The notes under the pieces are model-generated. The model searched no databases and was not told the origin of the DNA. It saw only the letters and a program-made list of their open reading frames with translations. DNA of 64,000 nt, from positions 987,365 through 1,051,364 of the forward strand of contig NZ_SNXZ01000002.1 of assembly GCF_004362825.1 (NCBI RefSeq). Reading direction: 5' to 3'. This document shows, piece after piece, positions 39,565-47,956 of the stretch. Source of the DNA: Labedaea rhizosphaerae (GTDB lineage: Bacteria; Actinomycetota; Actinomycetes; Mycobacteriales; Pseudonocardiaceae). The stretch's first letter is position 1. Each line of letters begins with the position of its first letter. Position numbers and translations under genes: made by a program.

Positions 39565-41685
39565 TCAACCGCCCACATAGCGGTGCGCGACCACTGAGGG
39601 TGTCTCGATGTCGTGACCGGCGGTGATCGAGACAGCCAGACGGACGAACTGCGCCTGGGCCCAGGCAAGGGGCGCGGCCGACCCCGTCGCCTTGCCGAAG
39701 GTGAAGCCGTTGGCCCCTTGCCGGTCCCAAACCTGTTCTGGCACAAGGCCACCGGCGTTCGCCGAGCCCCCCATCGTCACTAGGTAACCCTGCGCGGCGT
39801 CTTGGTGGCCGGTGGCGACGGCGTACTCGCCGCGCTCGCCGGTGAGCACCGGCCACAGCCTTCCCACGCCCTGCCCGGTGAACGGTGCGCCCGCCTGCGT
39901 CTCGCCGTAGCCGTCGTGGTTGTAGCGGTACCAGACGTCGCCTTCCGGGGTGGTCACGCGGATGGTCTGGTCGACCACCGCGACCGAATCGGTGATGTGC
40001 TGGTCACCCGGCGCTTTCACGCCGAGCCTTGCCAGCTCGAGGAAGCCCGCGTCGACCACGTCGCGCTCGTCCCAGCTGCCGCCACCGTTGGCGATGCCCA
40101 CCTGGTGGCCGTCGTTGGGGTTGCCGTTGTCGTCGATGCGTTCGTAGTACCCGTGTCCGGCAAGGGATCCCGACGTCGTGTACACCCAATTGTCCACCTG
40201 GGACTGCCAGGAGTCGGCGGTCCGCAGGTAGAAGTCGGCGGCGCCGGGGTCGTTGTCGGCGTTCGCCAGGTCGGCGGCGCAGACCAGCGCGGCGATCTCG
40301 GCGGCGATGGTCGACGGCGAGTAGCCGCCCGCTTCCTCCCAGCGCTCCTCCGGGGTGGACGGGCCGTGGTGGGAGATGAACTCGGCCGAGGCCTTGATCT
40401 TGCCGTAGCTCGCCGGGTCGGTGCGGCCCAGCTGCCAGGCCAGGATGATCGGGAACGACACCTCGTCCATTTGCAGGCTGCCGAACACCGGCGTGCCGTC
40501 GAGCCGGGTGTTCTGCGGGTAGGAACCGTCCGAACGCCACTGGACGGTGAACAGGTAGTCCAGCGCGCGGTTCGCGGCGGCGCTGTCGCCGATGGCGATC
40601 TCGGCCGTCGCCATCTGGTAAAGATCACGCGCCCACACCGCGTGGTACCCGGCCACGCAACAGGAATCGCCGTTCTGGGCGTTGCCCCACGGCACGGAGA
40701 GCGACGCGACGAACGCGCCGCGGTAGGTCTTGTCCTCGTGCGCCTTGATCGTCATCACGGCGGTCAGGTACTGCTGGGTCAGCGCCGGGTCGGCCACGCT
40801 GGCCGGCGGCGGGTTCACCGAGCCCAGGTAGTCGTGCCAGCCCGATTGGTACGACCCGGCGACCGCGTCCCAGCCCTGGGCCAGCGACGCGCCGGCGGTG
40901 CTCGCGGCGTCGGCCCGGCTGCCGCCGAAGCCGAGCGCGAGGGTGAACGTCGTGTCGGTGCCCACCGGGACCTGGGCGGTCTGCACGAGGTTGCCCGCGG
41001 AGTCCGCGCTGTCGTAGGTGTTCGTGAGCGCGTGGTGCGCGGTCAGGTCCTGGAACCCGTCGCTCGCGGTGCCCGAGTAGCCGTTGGTCATCGCCGAGAA
41101 GCCGATGGAGCTGGCCAACGCGTCGGCCACGCCGCCGTCGCTGGCGACCAGCTTGCCGTCGGACGTGGCACCGGTGTCGCCCATCCCGCTGTTGCCCAAC
41201 GAGGGGTTGTAGAGCACGTAGAGGTTCAACGGGCCGCCGGTGAGCACCTGGAACCGGGTCCGGATCAGCACGGTGGCCCGCGCCGGATCGGTGACGTAGG
41301 TCTTGGTGATCCTGTAGCGGCCGTTGGTCGCGGTGTTCACCTGCTGGTAGGTCAGCGAGCGGCTGTCGGCCAGGCGCACCTCGTGGGAGGTCGCGACCTT
41401 CTCCTCGTCGGTGAACGTGCTGCCGTCGCTGACCATGTACTGCAGGTCCTGCACGTCCGGCGTGTCGGCCTGCGGGTAGTAGACCTCGTTGAGGATGCCG
41501 CCGCCGAGGGTGTACCAGACCTTCGAGCCGGTGGTGGTCGACGTGCCGAGGCCGTCCTTGGCGCCGGACGTCCACGCCGAGTCGATGCCTGGGGCACCGG
41601 GCGCGGTCTGCGCGCTGGCCGGCATCGCGAACGCGAGGATCGCCACCACGCACGCGAGCAGGACCAGCCACCGTGAACGCCGCAT
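39565..41685 (-). CDS. secreted glucoamylase, GH15 (glucodextranase-like)
   Basis: This 706-aa secreted alpha-glucan hydrolase has a signal peptide at 1-25 (MRRSRWLVLLACVVAILAFA, cleavage near ASAQT). An N-terminal beta-sandwich (about 30-285) as in bacterial glucoamylases is followed by the (alpha/alpha)6 barrel. The catalytic acid region reads RWEEAGGYSPST (Glu 450/451) and the catalytic base Glu 650 lies in GGLVPEQVWD. It should release glucose from starch or dextran-like ends. Its promoter region contains a 9-bp inverted repeat. Confidence 0.93.
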   Translation of the reverse strand: MRRSRWLVLLACVVAILAFAMPASAQTAPGAPGIDSAWTSGAKDGLGTSTTTGSKVWYTLGGGILNEVYYPQADTPDVQDLQYMVSDGSTFTDEEKVATSHEVRLADSRSLTYQQVNTATNGRYRITKTYVTDPARATVLIRTRFQVLTGGPLNLYVLYNPSLGNSGMGDTGATSDGKLVASDGGVADALASSIGFSAMTNGYSGTASDGFQDLTAHHALTNTYDSADSAGNLVQTAQVPVGTDTTFTLALGFGGSRADAASTAGASLAQGWDAVAGSYQSGWHDYLGSVNPPPASVADPALTQQYLTAVMTIKAHEDKTYRGAFVASLSVPWGNAQNGDSCCVAGYHAVWARDLYQMATAEIAIGDSAAANRALDYLFTVQWRSDGSYPQNTRLDGTPVFGSLQMDEVSFPIILAWQLGRTDPASYGKIKASAEFISHHGPSTPEERWEEAGGYSPSTIAAEIAALVCAADLANADNDPGAADFYLRTADSWQSQVDNWVYTTSGSLAGHGYYERIDDNGNPNDGHQVGIANGGGSWDERDVVDAGFLELARLGVKAPGDQHITDSVAVVDQTIRVTTPEGDVWYRYNHDGYGETQAGAPFTGQGVGRLWPVLTGERGEYAVATGHQDAAQGYLVTMGGSANAGGLVPEQVWDRQGANGFTFGKATGSAAPLAWAQAQFVRLAVSITAGHDIETPSVVAHRYVGG

Positions 41686-41747
41686 GGGTCCAACCCTGGT
41701 GAGCCGCGTCCGACCCTGTCAACGGTTTGCCGACAAGTCCAGACGAA

Positions 41748-41769
41748 GTGTGGGGAGTTTTCCCCACAC
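41748..41769. promoter_or_regulatory. 9-bp perfect inverted repeat, candidate operator
   Basis: GTGTGGGGA (41748-41756) and TCCCCACAC (41761-41769) flank GTTT. It sits between the divergent glucoamylase and MDR-oxidoreductase starts, about 60 bases before the glucoamylase ATG. It is a good candidate for a carbon-source repressor site. Confidence 0.6.
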
Positions 41770-41811
41770 ACGTCTTGACCTCCAGTTAGCTCGAAGTCGG
41801 ATCGTTGGGCC

Positions 41812-42780
41812 ATGCGGGCGATCAGGCAGTACGAGTTCGGGCCGCCGCAGCGGCTGCGCTACGAGCGGGTCGACGACCCGGCACCGGGGCCGGGGCAGGT
41901 GCGGATCGCGGTGGCCGCGGCCGGGGTGCACTTCATCGACACGGCGATCCGGGCCGGCCGGCGGTTCGGGCCGCCGCTGCCGTCGCTGCCGATGACACCG
42001 GGGCGCGAGGTCGCCGGCTTGGTCGAGTCCATTGGCGACGGCGTGGATCCCGCCTGGCTGGGCGTGGACGTGGTGGCGCACTTGGGCATGGCGAGCGGGG
42101 GCTACGCCGAGCTTGCGGTCGCCGACGTGGCGGCGCTGCACCGGCGCTCCGGCCTGGACCCGTCGGCCGCGGTCGCCATGGTCGGCACCGGGCGCACCAC
42201 CATGGGCCTGCTCGGGCTGGCCGCCCTGCGACCGGACGACGTCGTGTTGGTGACCTCCGCGGCGGGCGGGATCGGGACGTTGCTCGTGCAGGCCGCGCGG
42301 GCCGTCGGGGCGACGGTGATCGGCGTGGCCGGTGGCGCGGAGAAGATCCGCCGGGTGCTGCTGAACGGGGCGTCGATCGTGGCCGACTACACCGGGAGCG
42401 GGTGGTACGGCGCGGTGCGCGAGCAGTTGTACGGGCGGCGGGTGAGCGTGGTGTTCGACGGCGTCGGCGGCTCCGTGGCGACCTCGGCGCTGCGCCTGCT
42501 CGGCGACGGCGGGCGGATGCTGACCTTCGGCTGGTCCAGCGGCGCGAGCATGGAGTACGACGCGGACGAGGTGGCGGCGCGGGGGATCAAGGTGGTGAAC
42601 GCGCTCGCCGCTCCGATGCCGCCGGCGCGGGAACTGGCCGCCCAGGCCCTGGCCGAGGCGACCGCCGGCCGGTGGGTGCCCGCGGTGCAGGCCTTCCCGC
42701 TCGCTTCGGCGGCCGAGGCGCACCAGGCCCTGGAGGAGCGGCGGACCAGCGGGAAGGTCGTGCTGCTGCCCGCTCACTAG
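41812..42780 (+). CDS. zinc-independent MDR oxidoreductase (quinone oxidoreductase-like)
   Basis: This 322-aa medium-chain dehydrogenase/reductase starts MRAIRQYEFGPPQRLRYERV. The GroES-like fold contains GVHFIDTAIRAG, and the NADPH-binding Rossmann motif is TSAAGGIGTLLVQAARAVGA. The Cys/His zinc ligands of alcohol dehydrogenases are absent, which points to an NADPH:quinone reductase-type enzyme. The substrate is unknown. It lies 9 bases before the next gene, the nucleotidyltransferase-like protein. Confidence 0.92.
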   Translation: MRAIRQYEFGPPQRLRYERVDDPAPGPGQVRIAVAAAGVHFIDTAIRAGRRFGPPLPSLPMTPGREVAGLVESIGDGVDPAWLGVDVVAHLGMASGGYAELAVADVAALHRRSGLDPSAAVAMVGTGRTTMGLLGLAALRPDDVVLVTSAAGGIGTLLVQAARAVGATVIGVAGGAEKIRRVLLNGASIVADYTGSGWYGAVREQLYGRRVSVVFDGVGGSVATSALRLLGDGGRMLTFGWSSGASMEYDADEVAARGIKVVNALAAPMPPARELAAQALAEATAGRWVPAVQAFPLASAAEAHQALEERRTSGKVVLLPAH

Positions 42781-42789
42781 GGTGGAGCC

Positions 42790-43587
42790 ATGACGTACGA
42801 GTCCGGGCCGTGGCGGCTGGTCCGCCAGTTGGGTGCGTGGGCGTCGGACACGCCGTGGGTCCGGTGGCTGGAGCTCGGCGGCTCGCTGGGCCGGGGCGCG
42901 GGCGACGAGATGTCCGATGTGGACGCGGGCATCGGGATCTCGCTGGCGCCCGCCGAGGCGCGTGCTGCGGCGCTGGCCGCGGCACGCGGGTTCGCGCCCG
43001 TGGCGGCTTCGTTCGTGCAACAGCTCGACGGCCTCGACCACCTCATGGTGCAGTACCGCGACGGCCGTCAGCTCAGCCTCGTGCTCGACCCGCGGCCCGA
43101 CCGCGGCGGCCTGCCGCCCGGCTCGAAGGCGATGTTCGACCGCACCGGCGAGCTCGCCGCGCCGGGGCAGCCAGGCCCCCTCACCGCGTCGGCGGACGAC
43201 GTGCGGGAGTGGGCGTTCCTGGCGTGGTGGGACCTGGCCGACGTCGCCAAGCACGCCAAGCGCGGCTCGGCCTGGCGCGCGATCGAGGCCCTGCACGAGG
43301 CACGCACGATGGCGTGGCGCCTGCACGCGGCGGCACTCGACCTCGACTACCCGGTGTTCGGCGCGGTCACGGTGGTCAACGCCAAGCGCCCCGCGCCCGA
43401 GGGCCTCGACCGGACCTTGGCGGGCACGCCGGAGCAGGCGCTCCCGGCCGCGATCGCGCTGGCCGACGTGCTCGACCGGCTGACCGATCGCGACGACCCG
43501 GACATCGCGGGCATCCGCGACCACGCACTCAGCTCTTTTCGTTCCACGGCAACCACTCCGGCAGGTCCGCCGACACCGTCTCGGTGA
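42790..43587 (+). CDS. nucleotidyltransferase-fold protein
   Basis: This 265-aa protein has the minimal nucleotidyltransferase motif LELGGSLGRGAGDEMSDVDA: the GGS helix and the DVD metal-binding pair. The rest is helical, with tryptophan-rich VREWAFLAWWDLADVAKHA. It may transfer AMP/GMP to a small molecule or be a MNT/KNT-type antitoxin-like protein, but no toxin partner is present. Its last 59 bases overlap the convergent enoyl-CoA hydratase gene; the C-terminal Ser/Thr/Pro tail lies in that overlap and may be poorly conserved. Confidence 0.8.
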   Translation: MTYESGPWRLVRQLGAWASDTPWVRWLELGGSLGRGAGDEMSDVDAGIGISLAPAEARAAALAAARGFAPVAASFVQQLDGLDHLMVQYRDGRQLSLVLDPRPDRGGLPPGSKAMFDRTGELAAPGQPGPLTASADDVREWAFLAWWDLADVAKHAKRGSAWRAIEALHEARTMAWRLHAAALDLDYPVFGAVTVVNAKRPAPEGLDRTLAGTPEQALPAAIALADVLDRLTDRDDPDIAGIRDHALSSFRSTATTPAGPPTPSR

Positions 43588-44362
43588 ACACCGGCGGGCG
43601 CCGCTGCAAGAACGAGACGACGCCCTCGACCGCGTCACGGCTCGTCGTGCAGCCGGCGATCAGCCGCGAGTCGACCTCGTGCGCCACCGCGGGGCTGTCG
43701 AAGGCGCTCAGCCGGAAGAGCATCTGCCGGATCACCGCGACCGGGACCGGCGCCGTGGTCGCGACCAGCTCCGCCGCCAGCGCGTAGGCCGCGTCCAGCA
43801 CGGCCGCCGGCTCGTGCAGGCTGTGCACCAGCCCGGCGTCCAGCGCCTCGGCGGCGTCGAACACCCGGCCGCTGACCATCCAGTCCATCGCGACGCCGAG
43901 GCCGACCAGCCGCGGCAGGAACCACGTCGAGCCGCCCTCCGGGTACAACCCGCGCCTGCTGAAGACGAACCCGAAGCGCGAGTCCGTCGCGGCCAGGCGG
44001 TAGTCGGCGGGCAGGACGATCGTCGAGCCGGCGCCGACCGCAGCGCCGCGCAGGGCCGCGATCACCGGCTTGGCGCAGGTGTAGATCGCCTTCACCACTC
44101 GGCCCGCAGGTTCCTGCCAGCCGGGCTCGGACGCCGACGCGTTGAGCGGGCCGCCGGACAGGTCCGCGCCCACGCAGAAGTCGGCGCCCCGGCCGGTCAG
44201 CACGATCACGCGCACGTCGTCGTCGACGCTGGCCGCCGTGATCGCCGCGGCCAACTCGTCGGACATCCGCTCGGTGAAGCCGTTGCGCGCCCCCGGCCGG
44301 TTCAGCGCGACCGTGGCCACGCGGTCGGCCATCGAGCACTCGATCTCCTGGTACACGGTCAT
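43529..44362 (-). CDS. enoyl-CoA hydratase/isomerase family protein
   Basis: This 277-aa crotonase-fold enzyme has the oxyanion-hole segments GRGADFCVGADLSGG and ALRGAAVGAGSTIVLPADY. The catalytic Glu region appears as RRGLYPEGGSTWFLPRLVG. Such enzymes hydrate or isomerise acyl-CoA esters in fatty acid or aromatic degradation. ATG 44362 (MTVYQEIECSMADRVATVAL) is the right start; an open frame upstream is not supported. It diverges from the MetRS-like gene. Confidence 0.92.
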   Translation of the reverse strand: MTVYQEIECSMADRVATVALNRPGARNGFTERMSDELAAAITAASVDDDVRVIVLTGRGADFCVGADLSGGPLNASASEPGWQEPAGRVVKAIYTCAKPVIAALRGAAVGAGSTIVLPADYRLAATDSRFGFVFSRRGLYPEGGSTWFLPRLVGLGVAMDWMVSGRVFDAAEALDAGLVHSLHEPAAVLDAAYALAAELVATTAPVPVAVIRQMLFRLSAFDSPAVAHEVDSRLIAGCTTSRDAVEGVVSFLQRRPPVFTETVSADLPEWLPWNEKS

Positions 44363-44422
44363 CGCGCAACCGTAAGCCGAAACTCGGGTGCGTTCGCGGC
44401 GAGCCACGCCCACACTGGGCCC

Positions 44423-44485
44423 ATGACCACGCTCGCCAGCCCGATGATGCGCCCCACCACGGGGCGCCACTGCGGCTTGCGCTGA
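44423..44485 (+). CDS. candidate leader peptide with tandem Met codons
   Basis: This 20-codon ORF encodes MTTLASPMMRPTTGRHCGLR and ends TGA 62 bases before the methionyl-tRNA synthetase-like start. Two ATG codons at 44444 and 44447 lie immediately before a hairpin (44449-44467). The layout resembles ribosome-mediated attenuators, in which stalling at codons for a scarce amino acid alters downstream folding. There is no clear ribosome site; a CACACT box about ten bases upstream might give a leaderless message. This is inference. Confidence 0.4.
   Translation: MTTLASPMMRPTTGRHCGLR
44449..44467 (+). promoter_or_regulatory. hairpin 1 inside the candidate leader ORF
   Basis: GCGCCCC (44449-44455) pairs with GGGGCGC (44461-44467) around an ACCAC loop. 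It starts directly after the second Met codon of the leader, so a ribosome paused there would cover or melt it. Confidence 0.55.
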
Positions 44486-44490
44486 GCAAC

Positions 44491-44521
44491 CACCGGACCC
44501 CGCCACGTGCGGGATCCGGTG
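44491..44521 (+). promoter_or_regulatory. hairpin 2 between leader ORF and MetRS-like gene
   Basis: CACCGGA (44491-44497) pairs with TCCGGTG (44515-44521), with an inner CCCGC/GCGGG stem (44499-44503 and 44509-44513) and a CACGT loop. It has terminator-like strength without a T tract. A third small stem, GGGAG/CTCCC (44529-44533 and 44542-44546), would place the AAAGGA ribosome site in its loop. Confidence 0.6.
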
Positions 44522-44546
44522 CGTGGTGGGGAGCAAAGGACCTCCC

Positions 44547-45926
44547 ATGACCAACCGCCTCTACCTCACCACCGCACTCCCCTACGTCAACGCGGCGCCG
44601 CACCTCGGGCACGCGCTCGAACTCGTGCAAGCCGACGTGCTCGCCCGCCACCACCGGCTCCGCGGCGCCGAGGTGCGCCTGTTCACCGGCACCGACGACA
44701 ACGCGGCCAAGAACGTCACCGCCGCGGCCGCCGCGGGCCAACCGGTCGCGGAGTTCGTCGCCGAGAACGCCGCCCGCTTCACCGCGCTGGCCGCCCCGCT
44801 GGACATCGCCGTCGACGTCCACGCCGCGACCAGCTCGGCCCGTCACCGCGAAGTGGTGCAACGGTTGTGGCGTGCTTGCGCCGCGGACCTCTACGCGGGT
44901 GAGTACACCGGCCGCTACTGCCCGGGCTGCGAGGCATTCGTCGCCGAGTCGTCCTGCGCCGAGCACGGGACCACCACGGAAGTGTCCGAACGCAACTGGT
45001 TCTTCCGCTTGTCGCGCTACCAGGACCAGATCCGCGACGCACTCGAGTCCGGCCGCGTGCGGGTGTTACCGGAGGCGCGGCGGGCCGAAGTGCTCGCCTT
45101 CGTCCACTCCGGACTGGCGGACTTCAGCGCCTCACGGCCCGCGGCCCGTTCGGACGGTTGGGGCGTGCCGGTGCCGGGCGACCCGGACCAGGTCGTCTAC
45201 GTGTGGTGGGACGCGTTGACGGCCTACCTGGACCCGCGGTGGTGGTACGACGCCACCAGGATCCACCTGGTGGGAAAGGGAATCCTGCGCTTCCACGCCG
45301 TCCACTGGCTCGGCCTGCTGCTGTCCGCGGGCGAACCCCTGCCCGACGCCGTCTACGTGCACGACTACGTGACGGTGAACGGCGCCAAGGTGTCCAAATC
45401 GGCCGGCCCGAGCCTCGACCCGCTCGACCTGGTCACGACATACGGCGTGGACGCCCTGCGCTGGTGGGTGATCCGGGAGGTCACGCCGGTCGGCGACACG
45501 GATTTCACCACCGAGCGGCTGATCACCCGCGCCGATCACGAGCTGGCCAACGGGATCGGCAACCTCGTCGCCCGCACCTTGGGACTGCTCGACGGATACC
45601 GGCCGCGCACGGTCGAGAACCCATTGGGGCTGGGCGACTTGCCGAAGACCATCGACGACGCCGTCGACCGGTTCGACCTGCGCGCGGCCGGCGGTGCCCT
45701 GGTCGCGGCGGCCGAGACGGCGAACCGGTTCGTCGCCGAGCGGCAACCGTGGCGGCTGGCCGGCGCCGAGCGCGCGGCCGTGCTGGACATCGCCCACAGC
45801 GCGTGCCGGCTGATCGGCACCGAGCTGGCGCCGTTCTTGCCCAGTGGGGCGGCCAGGATCGAAACGGCACTGGACAGTGTCCACACAGGACACCGTCCAG
45901 CGCCGCTCTTCCCGCGCCTCCGGTAA
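44547..45926 (+). CDS. short methionyl-tRNA synthetase paralogue (class I aaRS)
   Basis: This 459-aa class I synthetase has an HIGH-type motif PHLGHALE near residue 20, a KMSKS-type motif GAKVSKSAG near 285, and a connective domain with one short Zn knuckle (YCPGCEAFVAESSCAEHG). A reduced anticodon-binding helical domain follows (GNLVARTLGLLDGYRP and RFVAERQPWRL). No C-terminal tRNA-binding domain is present, and it is shorter than housekeeping MetRS. It may be a second, condition-specific or inhibitor-resistant MetRS, or charge something else. ATG 44547 follows AAAGGACC. Confidence 0.85.
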   Translation: MTNRLYLTTALPYVNAAPHLGHALELVQADVLARHHRLRGAEVRLFTGTDDNAAKNVTAAAAAGQPVAEFVAENAARFTALAAPLDIAVDVHAATSSARHREVVQRLWRACAADLYAGEYTGRYCPGCEAFVAESSCAEHGTTTEVSERNWFFRLSRYQDQIRDALESGRVRVLPEARRAEVLAFVHSGLADFSASRPAARSDGWGVPVPGDPDQVVYVWWDALTAYLDPRWWYDATRIHLVGKGILRFHAVHWLGLLLSAGEPLPDAVYVHDYVTVNGAKVSKSAGPSLDPLDLVTTYGVDALRWWVIREVTPVGDTDFTTERLITRADHELANGIGNLVARTLGLLDGYRPRTVENPLGLGDLPKTIDDAVDRFDLRAAGGALVAAAETANRFVAERQPWRLAGAERAAVLDIAHSACRLIGTELAPFLPSGAARIETALDSVHTGHRPAPLFPRLR

Positions 45927-45930
45927 AGGC

Positions 45931-46638
45931 TTACTTGTTGGGGTGCACGTGCCACTCACCCACGTGCTTGGGTGCCTCGGGCAGCGGTTCCGGGTTCTGG
46001 AACTGCTGGCCGAGGTTGGCGAACGAGATGCCCTGCGACTTGTACTGGCCGATCTGCGTGGTGGCCGACGAGATCAGCGTGGTCACGTTCTTGACGAAGC
46101 TCGACAACGCGTCGATCACCTTGTCGGCCGCGACCCCCGCGGTGATGACGTCGACGAAGGGGATCTCGATCGTGCCCGCGGCGAGCAGCACGTACAGACC
46201 CGCCTTGCCGAGGTCGGCGGCGCAGTTGCCGATGAACGTGATCGCCGAGGCGTAGGTCTGGTAGACCGTGCTGACGGACTGGCCGAGGGTGGTCGCGATG
46301 CTGCCCATCGTGGCCAGGTCCTTGTCCATCACGCCGACGGTGTTGCTCGCGTAGGAGTTGAAGGCGTTGTAGGCCGGGCCTTCCCAGTACGCGGCCAGGT
46401 TGTCCTTCGCGGTGTTGATCTCCGTCTTGGAGTCGTTCATCACCGTGTCCTGGCCCCAGTTGTTGGCGATCTGCTCGGCCTTCTCGGAGCTGCCGAACAA
46501 CTGGGTCTTGATCATGTCCAGCGTCTGGATCGGCGCGTCGTAGAACACGATCTTGGCGGCCTTGCGGATCTTCTCGTCCGCGTCCTGCGGGTACGGCGGC
46601 TTGCCCTGGTGCTGCACTGGTGTGTACGGCGGAGCCAT
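45931..46638 (-). CDS. WXG100/LXG-like type VII secretion substrate with membrane-like C-terminus
   Basis: This 235-aa protein contains a helical pair around WEG (LAAYWEGPAYNAFNSYASNT), the WXG turn of ESX-type proteins. A proline-rich N-terminus (MAPPYTPVQHQGKPPYPQDA) precedes it. A hydrophobic helix region follows (LYVLLAAGTIEIPFVDVITA). It has no recognisable toxin domain. It is the last gene of the cassette with two YbaB-like and one EspC-like gene. The stop lies 4 bases after the convergent MetRS-like gene. Confidence 0.78.
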   Translation of the reverse strand: MAPPYTPVQHQGKPPYPQDADEKIRKAAKIVFYDAPIQTLDMIKTQLFGSSEKAEQIANNWGQDTVMNDSKTEINTAKDNLAAYWEGPAYNAFNSYASNTVGVMDKDLATMGSIATTLGQSVSTVYQTYASAITFIGNCAADLGKAGLYVLLAAGTIEIPFVDVITAGVAADKVIDALSSFVKNVTTLISSATTQIGQYKSQGISFANLGQQFQNPEPLPEAPKHVGEWHVHPNK

Positions 46639-46667
46639 AGCGATATCCCCTGTCGATCTGGAACCGG

Positions 46668-47018
46668 TCAGTTGACCTGCGGCGGCGGCGGCACGTGGTC
46701 GAGGTCTTCTTCCTTGTAACCGAACGCCTCGAAGTACGCCTCGTCCTGCTTCTCGTACTCGGCGGCGACCCCGTTCAGCGCCGTGCTCGCGTCGTTCAGG
46801 CTCTGGTAACCCGTGCCGAGCTTGGTGTGGATCTGGTCGACCGAACCGTTGTAGTCACCGATGATCCCGGCCGCGCGGCCGAGCAGCCCGAGGTCACCGT
46901 CGCCCAGCTTCCAGCCCGCGACCGAGGTCTGCAGGTTCTGCCACCGGTTCGCGGTGTCGTCGAACGACTTCTGCGTGTCGCGCAACGCCTGCGGGACAAC
47001 CCGCCAGCCATCACCCAT
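46668..47018 (-). CDS. ESX/EspC-like helical secretion-associated protein
   Basis: This 116-aa all-helical protein has the layout of WXG100/EspC proteins: an opening MGDGWRVVPQALRDTQKSFD, a turn region AGWKLGDGDLGLLGRA, and a C-terminal helix ending in YKEEDLDHVPPPP. The expected partner is the adjacent 235-aa WXG protein, 29 bases downstream. The start is ATG 47018. Confidence 0.8.
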   Translation of the reverse strand: MGDGWRVVPQALRDTQKSFDDTANRWQNLQTSVAGWKLGDGDLGLLGRAAGIIGDYNGSVDQIHTKLGTGYQSLNDASTALNGVAAEYEKQDEAYFEAFGYKEEDLDHVPPPPQVN

Positions 47019-47045
47019 GGTTCTGCTCTCCCCTGTTCGTGTCCG

Positions 47046-47357
47046 TCATGTCTCGCTGATCTGCTGGGTCGCGGCCGCCATCTGCTGCTGGTACCGCGTC
47101 GCGGCAAGCACTTCGGCCGCGCGCACGGCCCTGGTCACCGCCGCGCCGACGGCCGCGCCGCGGACGCCGACGATGGCCCGCGGGTCGAGGTCGACGGCGA
47201 GCAGCTTGCCGCCACCGGTCACCGTCACGGTGCCGTACCCGCCCTCGATCTCGTGGGTGAGCGGCCGGGCGAGTGCCTCGGCGTTGGCCTGGTCCATGGC
47301 GGCGACGTTCGACTCGATCTCCGACACGAGCGCGTACATCCGGTCGTAAAAACTCAC
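47046..47357 (-). CDS. YbaB/EbfC-family protein
   Basis: This 103-aa protein has the YbaB pattern: N-terminal helix MYALVSEIESNVAAMDQANA, a beta-hairpin (GTVTVTGGGKLLAVDLDPRA) and a C-terminal helix. YbaB proteins bind DNA as dimers in other bacteria, and in actinobacteria they often accompany ESX-type genes. ATG 47357 overlaps the upstream gene's stop by four bases. Confidence 0.85.
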   Translation of the reverse strand: MSFYDRMYALVSEIESNVAAMDQANAEALARPLTHEIEGGYGTVTVTGGGKLLAVDLDPRAIVGVRGAAVGAAVTRAVRAAEVLAATRYQQQMAAATQQISET

Positions 47358-47881
47358 CAGGAACCCCCGTCTCGATGCCCCTGGAACGGGTCGTACTCCT
47401 CTTCCTCGTCCACCGGCGCCGCCGCGCGCGGCCGCCGCGGGGGCGGTGGCGGGGCACTCGGCCCGTCGTCCTCGACGACGCCGATCCGCTGCTCTTGCAC
47501 CATCTCGGCGGCCGGCGCGGGCGTGAAGGCCTGCGCAGCCGGCTCGGGGTGGATCGTGAGGTCCGGGTTCGGCAGGTCCGGATCGAGGGTCTGGGCCAGG
47601 AACTCGCCGGAGAGCTGGGCCGCCATGGTCCGCGCGGCGGTCACCGCCTCCACAATGGACCGGCCGACCGACTCGGGGTGGCCGCGGCGCAGCGCGCTGT
47701 CGTGGATGTCGATGTCCAACAGCGCCGTGTGCCCGTCCACCGTGGCCGTCACGGCGCGGTCACCGGAGGCCGCGGTGAACCTGCGCTCGGCCATGTTCTG
47801 GTCTAGTTCGGACAGGGCGGTCCGCACTCCGGGATCCGGCGGCTCGTACACCGGGATCGTGTCGAGGTCGTCGTCTGCCAT
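47354..47881 (-). CDS. YbaB/EbfC-like protein with proline-rich acidic tail
   Basis: This 175-aa protein has a YbaB-like core in residues 20-115 (AVTATVDGHTALLDIDIHDS, then RSIVEAVTAARTMAAQLSGE), followed by a low-complexity tail (SAPPPPPRRPRAAAPVDEEE). The start ATG 47881 is about 20 bases below an ECF-type promoter. It is the first gene of a four-gene cassette reading toward lower coordinates. Confidence 0.82.
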   Translation of the reverse strand: MADDDLDTIPVYEPPDPGVRTALSELDQNMAERRFTAASGDRAVTATVDGHTALLDIDIHDSALRRGHPESVGRSIVEAVTAARTMAAQLSGEFLAQTLDPDLPNPDLTIHPEPAAQAFTPAPAAEMVQEQRIGVVEDDGPSAPPPPPRRPRAAAPVDEEEEYDPFQGHRDGGSW

Positions 47882-47906
47882 AGAAGCCTCTCTCTGGAAC
47901 GCGTCA

Positions 47907-47935
47907 TTAGACGGGAGGCCACCGTAAACGGTTCC
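47907..47935 (-). promoter_or_regulatory. ECF sigma factor (SigE-type) promoter for the type VII-like cassette
   Basis: On the minus strand GGAACC (47935-47930) is followed after exactly 16 bases by CGTCTAA (47913-47907), the pattern of actinomycete envelope-stress ECF promoters. Transcription would start near 47900, about 20 bases before the first gene of the cassette. Confidence 0.65.
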
Positions 47936-47956
47936 GGTTATTTTCCCCCCGGTGGT

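Noticed and set aside
42790-43587. Nucleotidyltransferase-like gene as the antitoxin of a toxin-antitoxin pair
   Set aside because: No HEPN or other toxin gene lies next to it, and the protein is larger than typical MNT antitoxins.
45931-47881. The type VII-like cassette as a polymorphic toxin system
   Set aside because: No toxin domain, immunity gene or long C-terminal variable region is visible.
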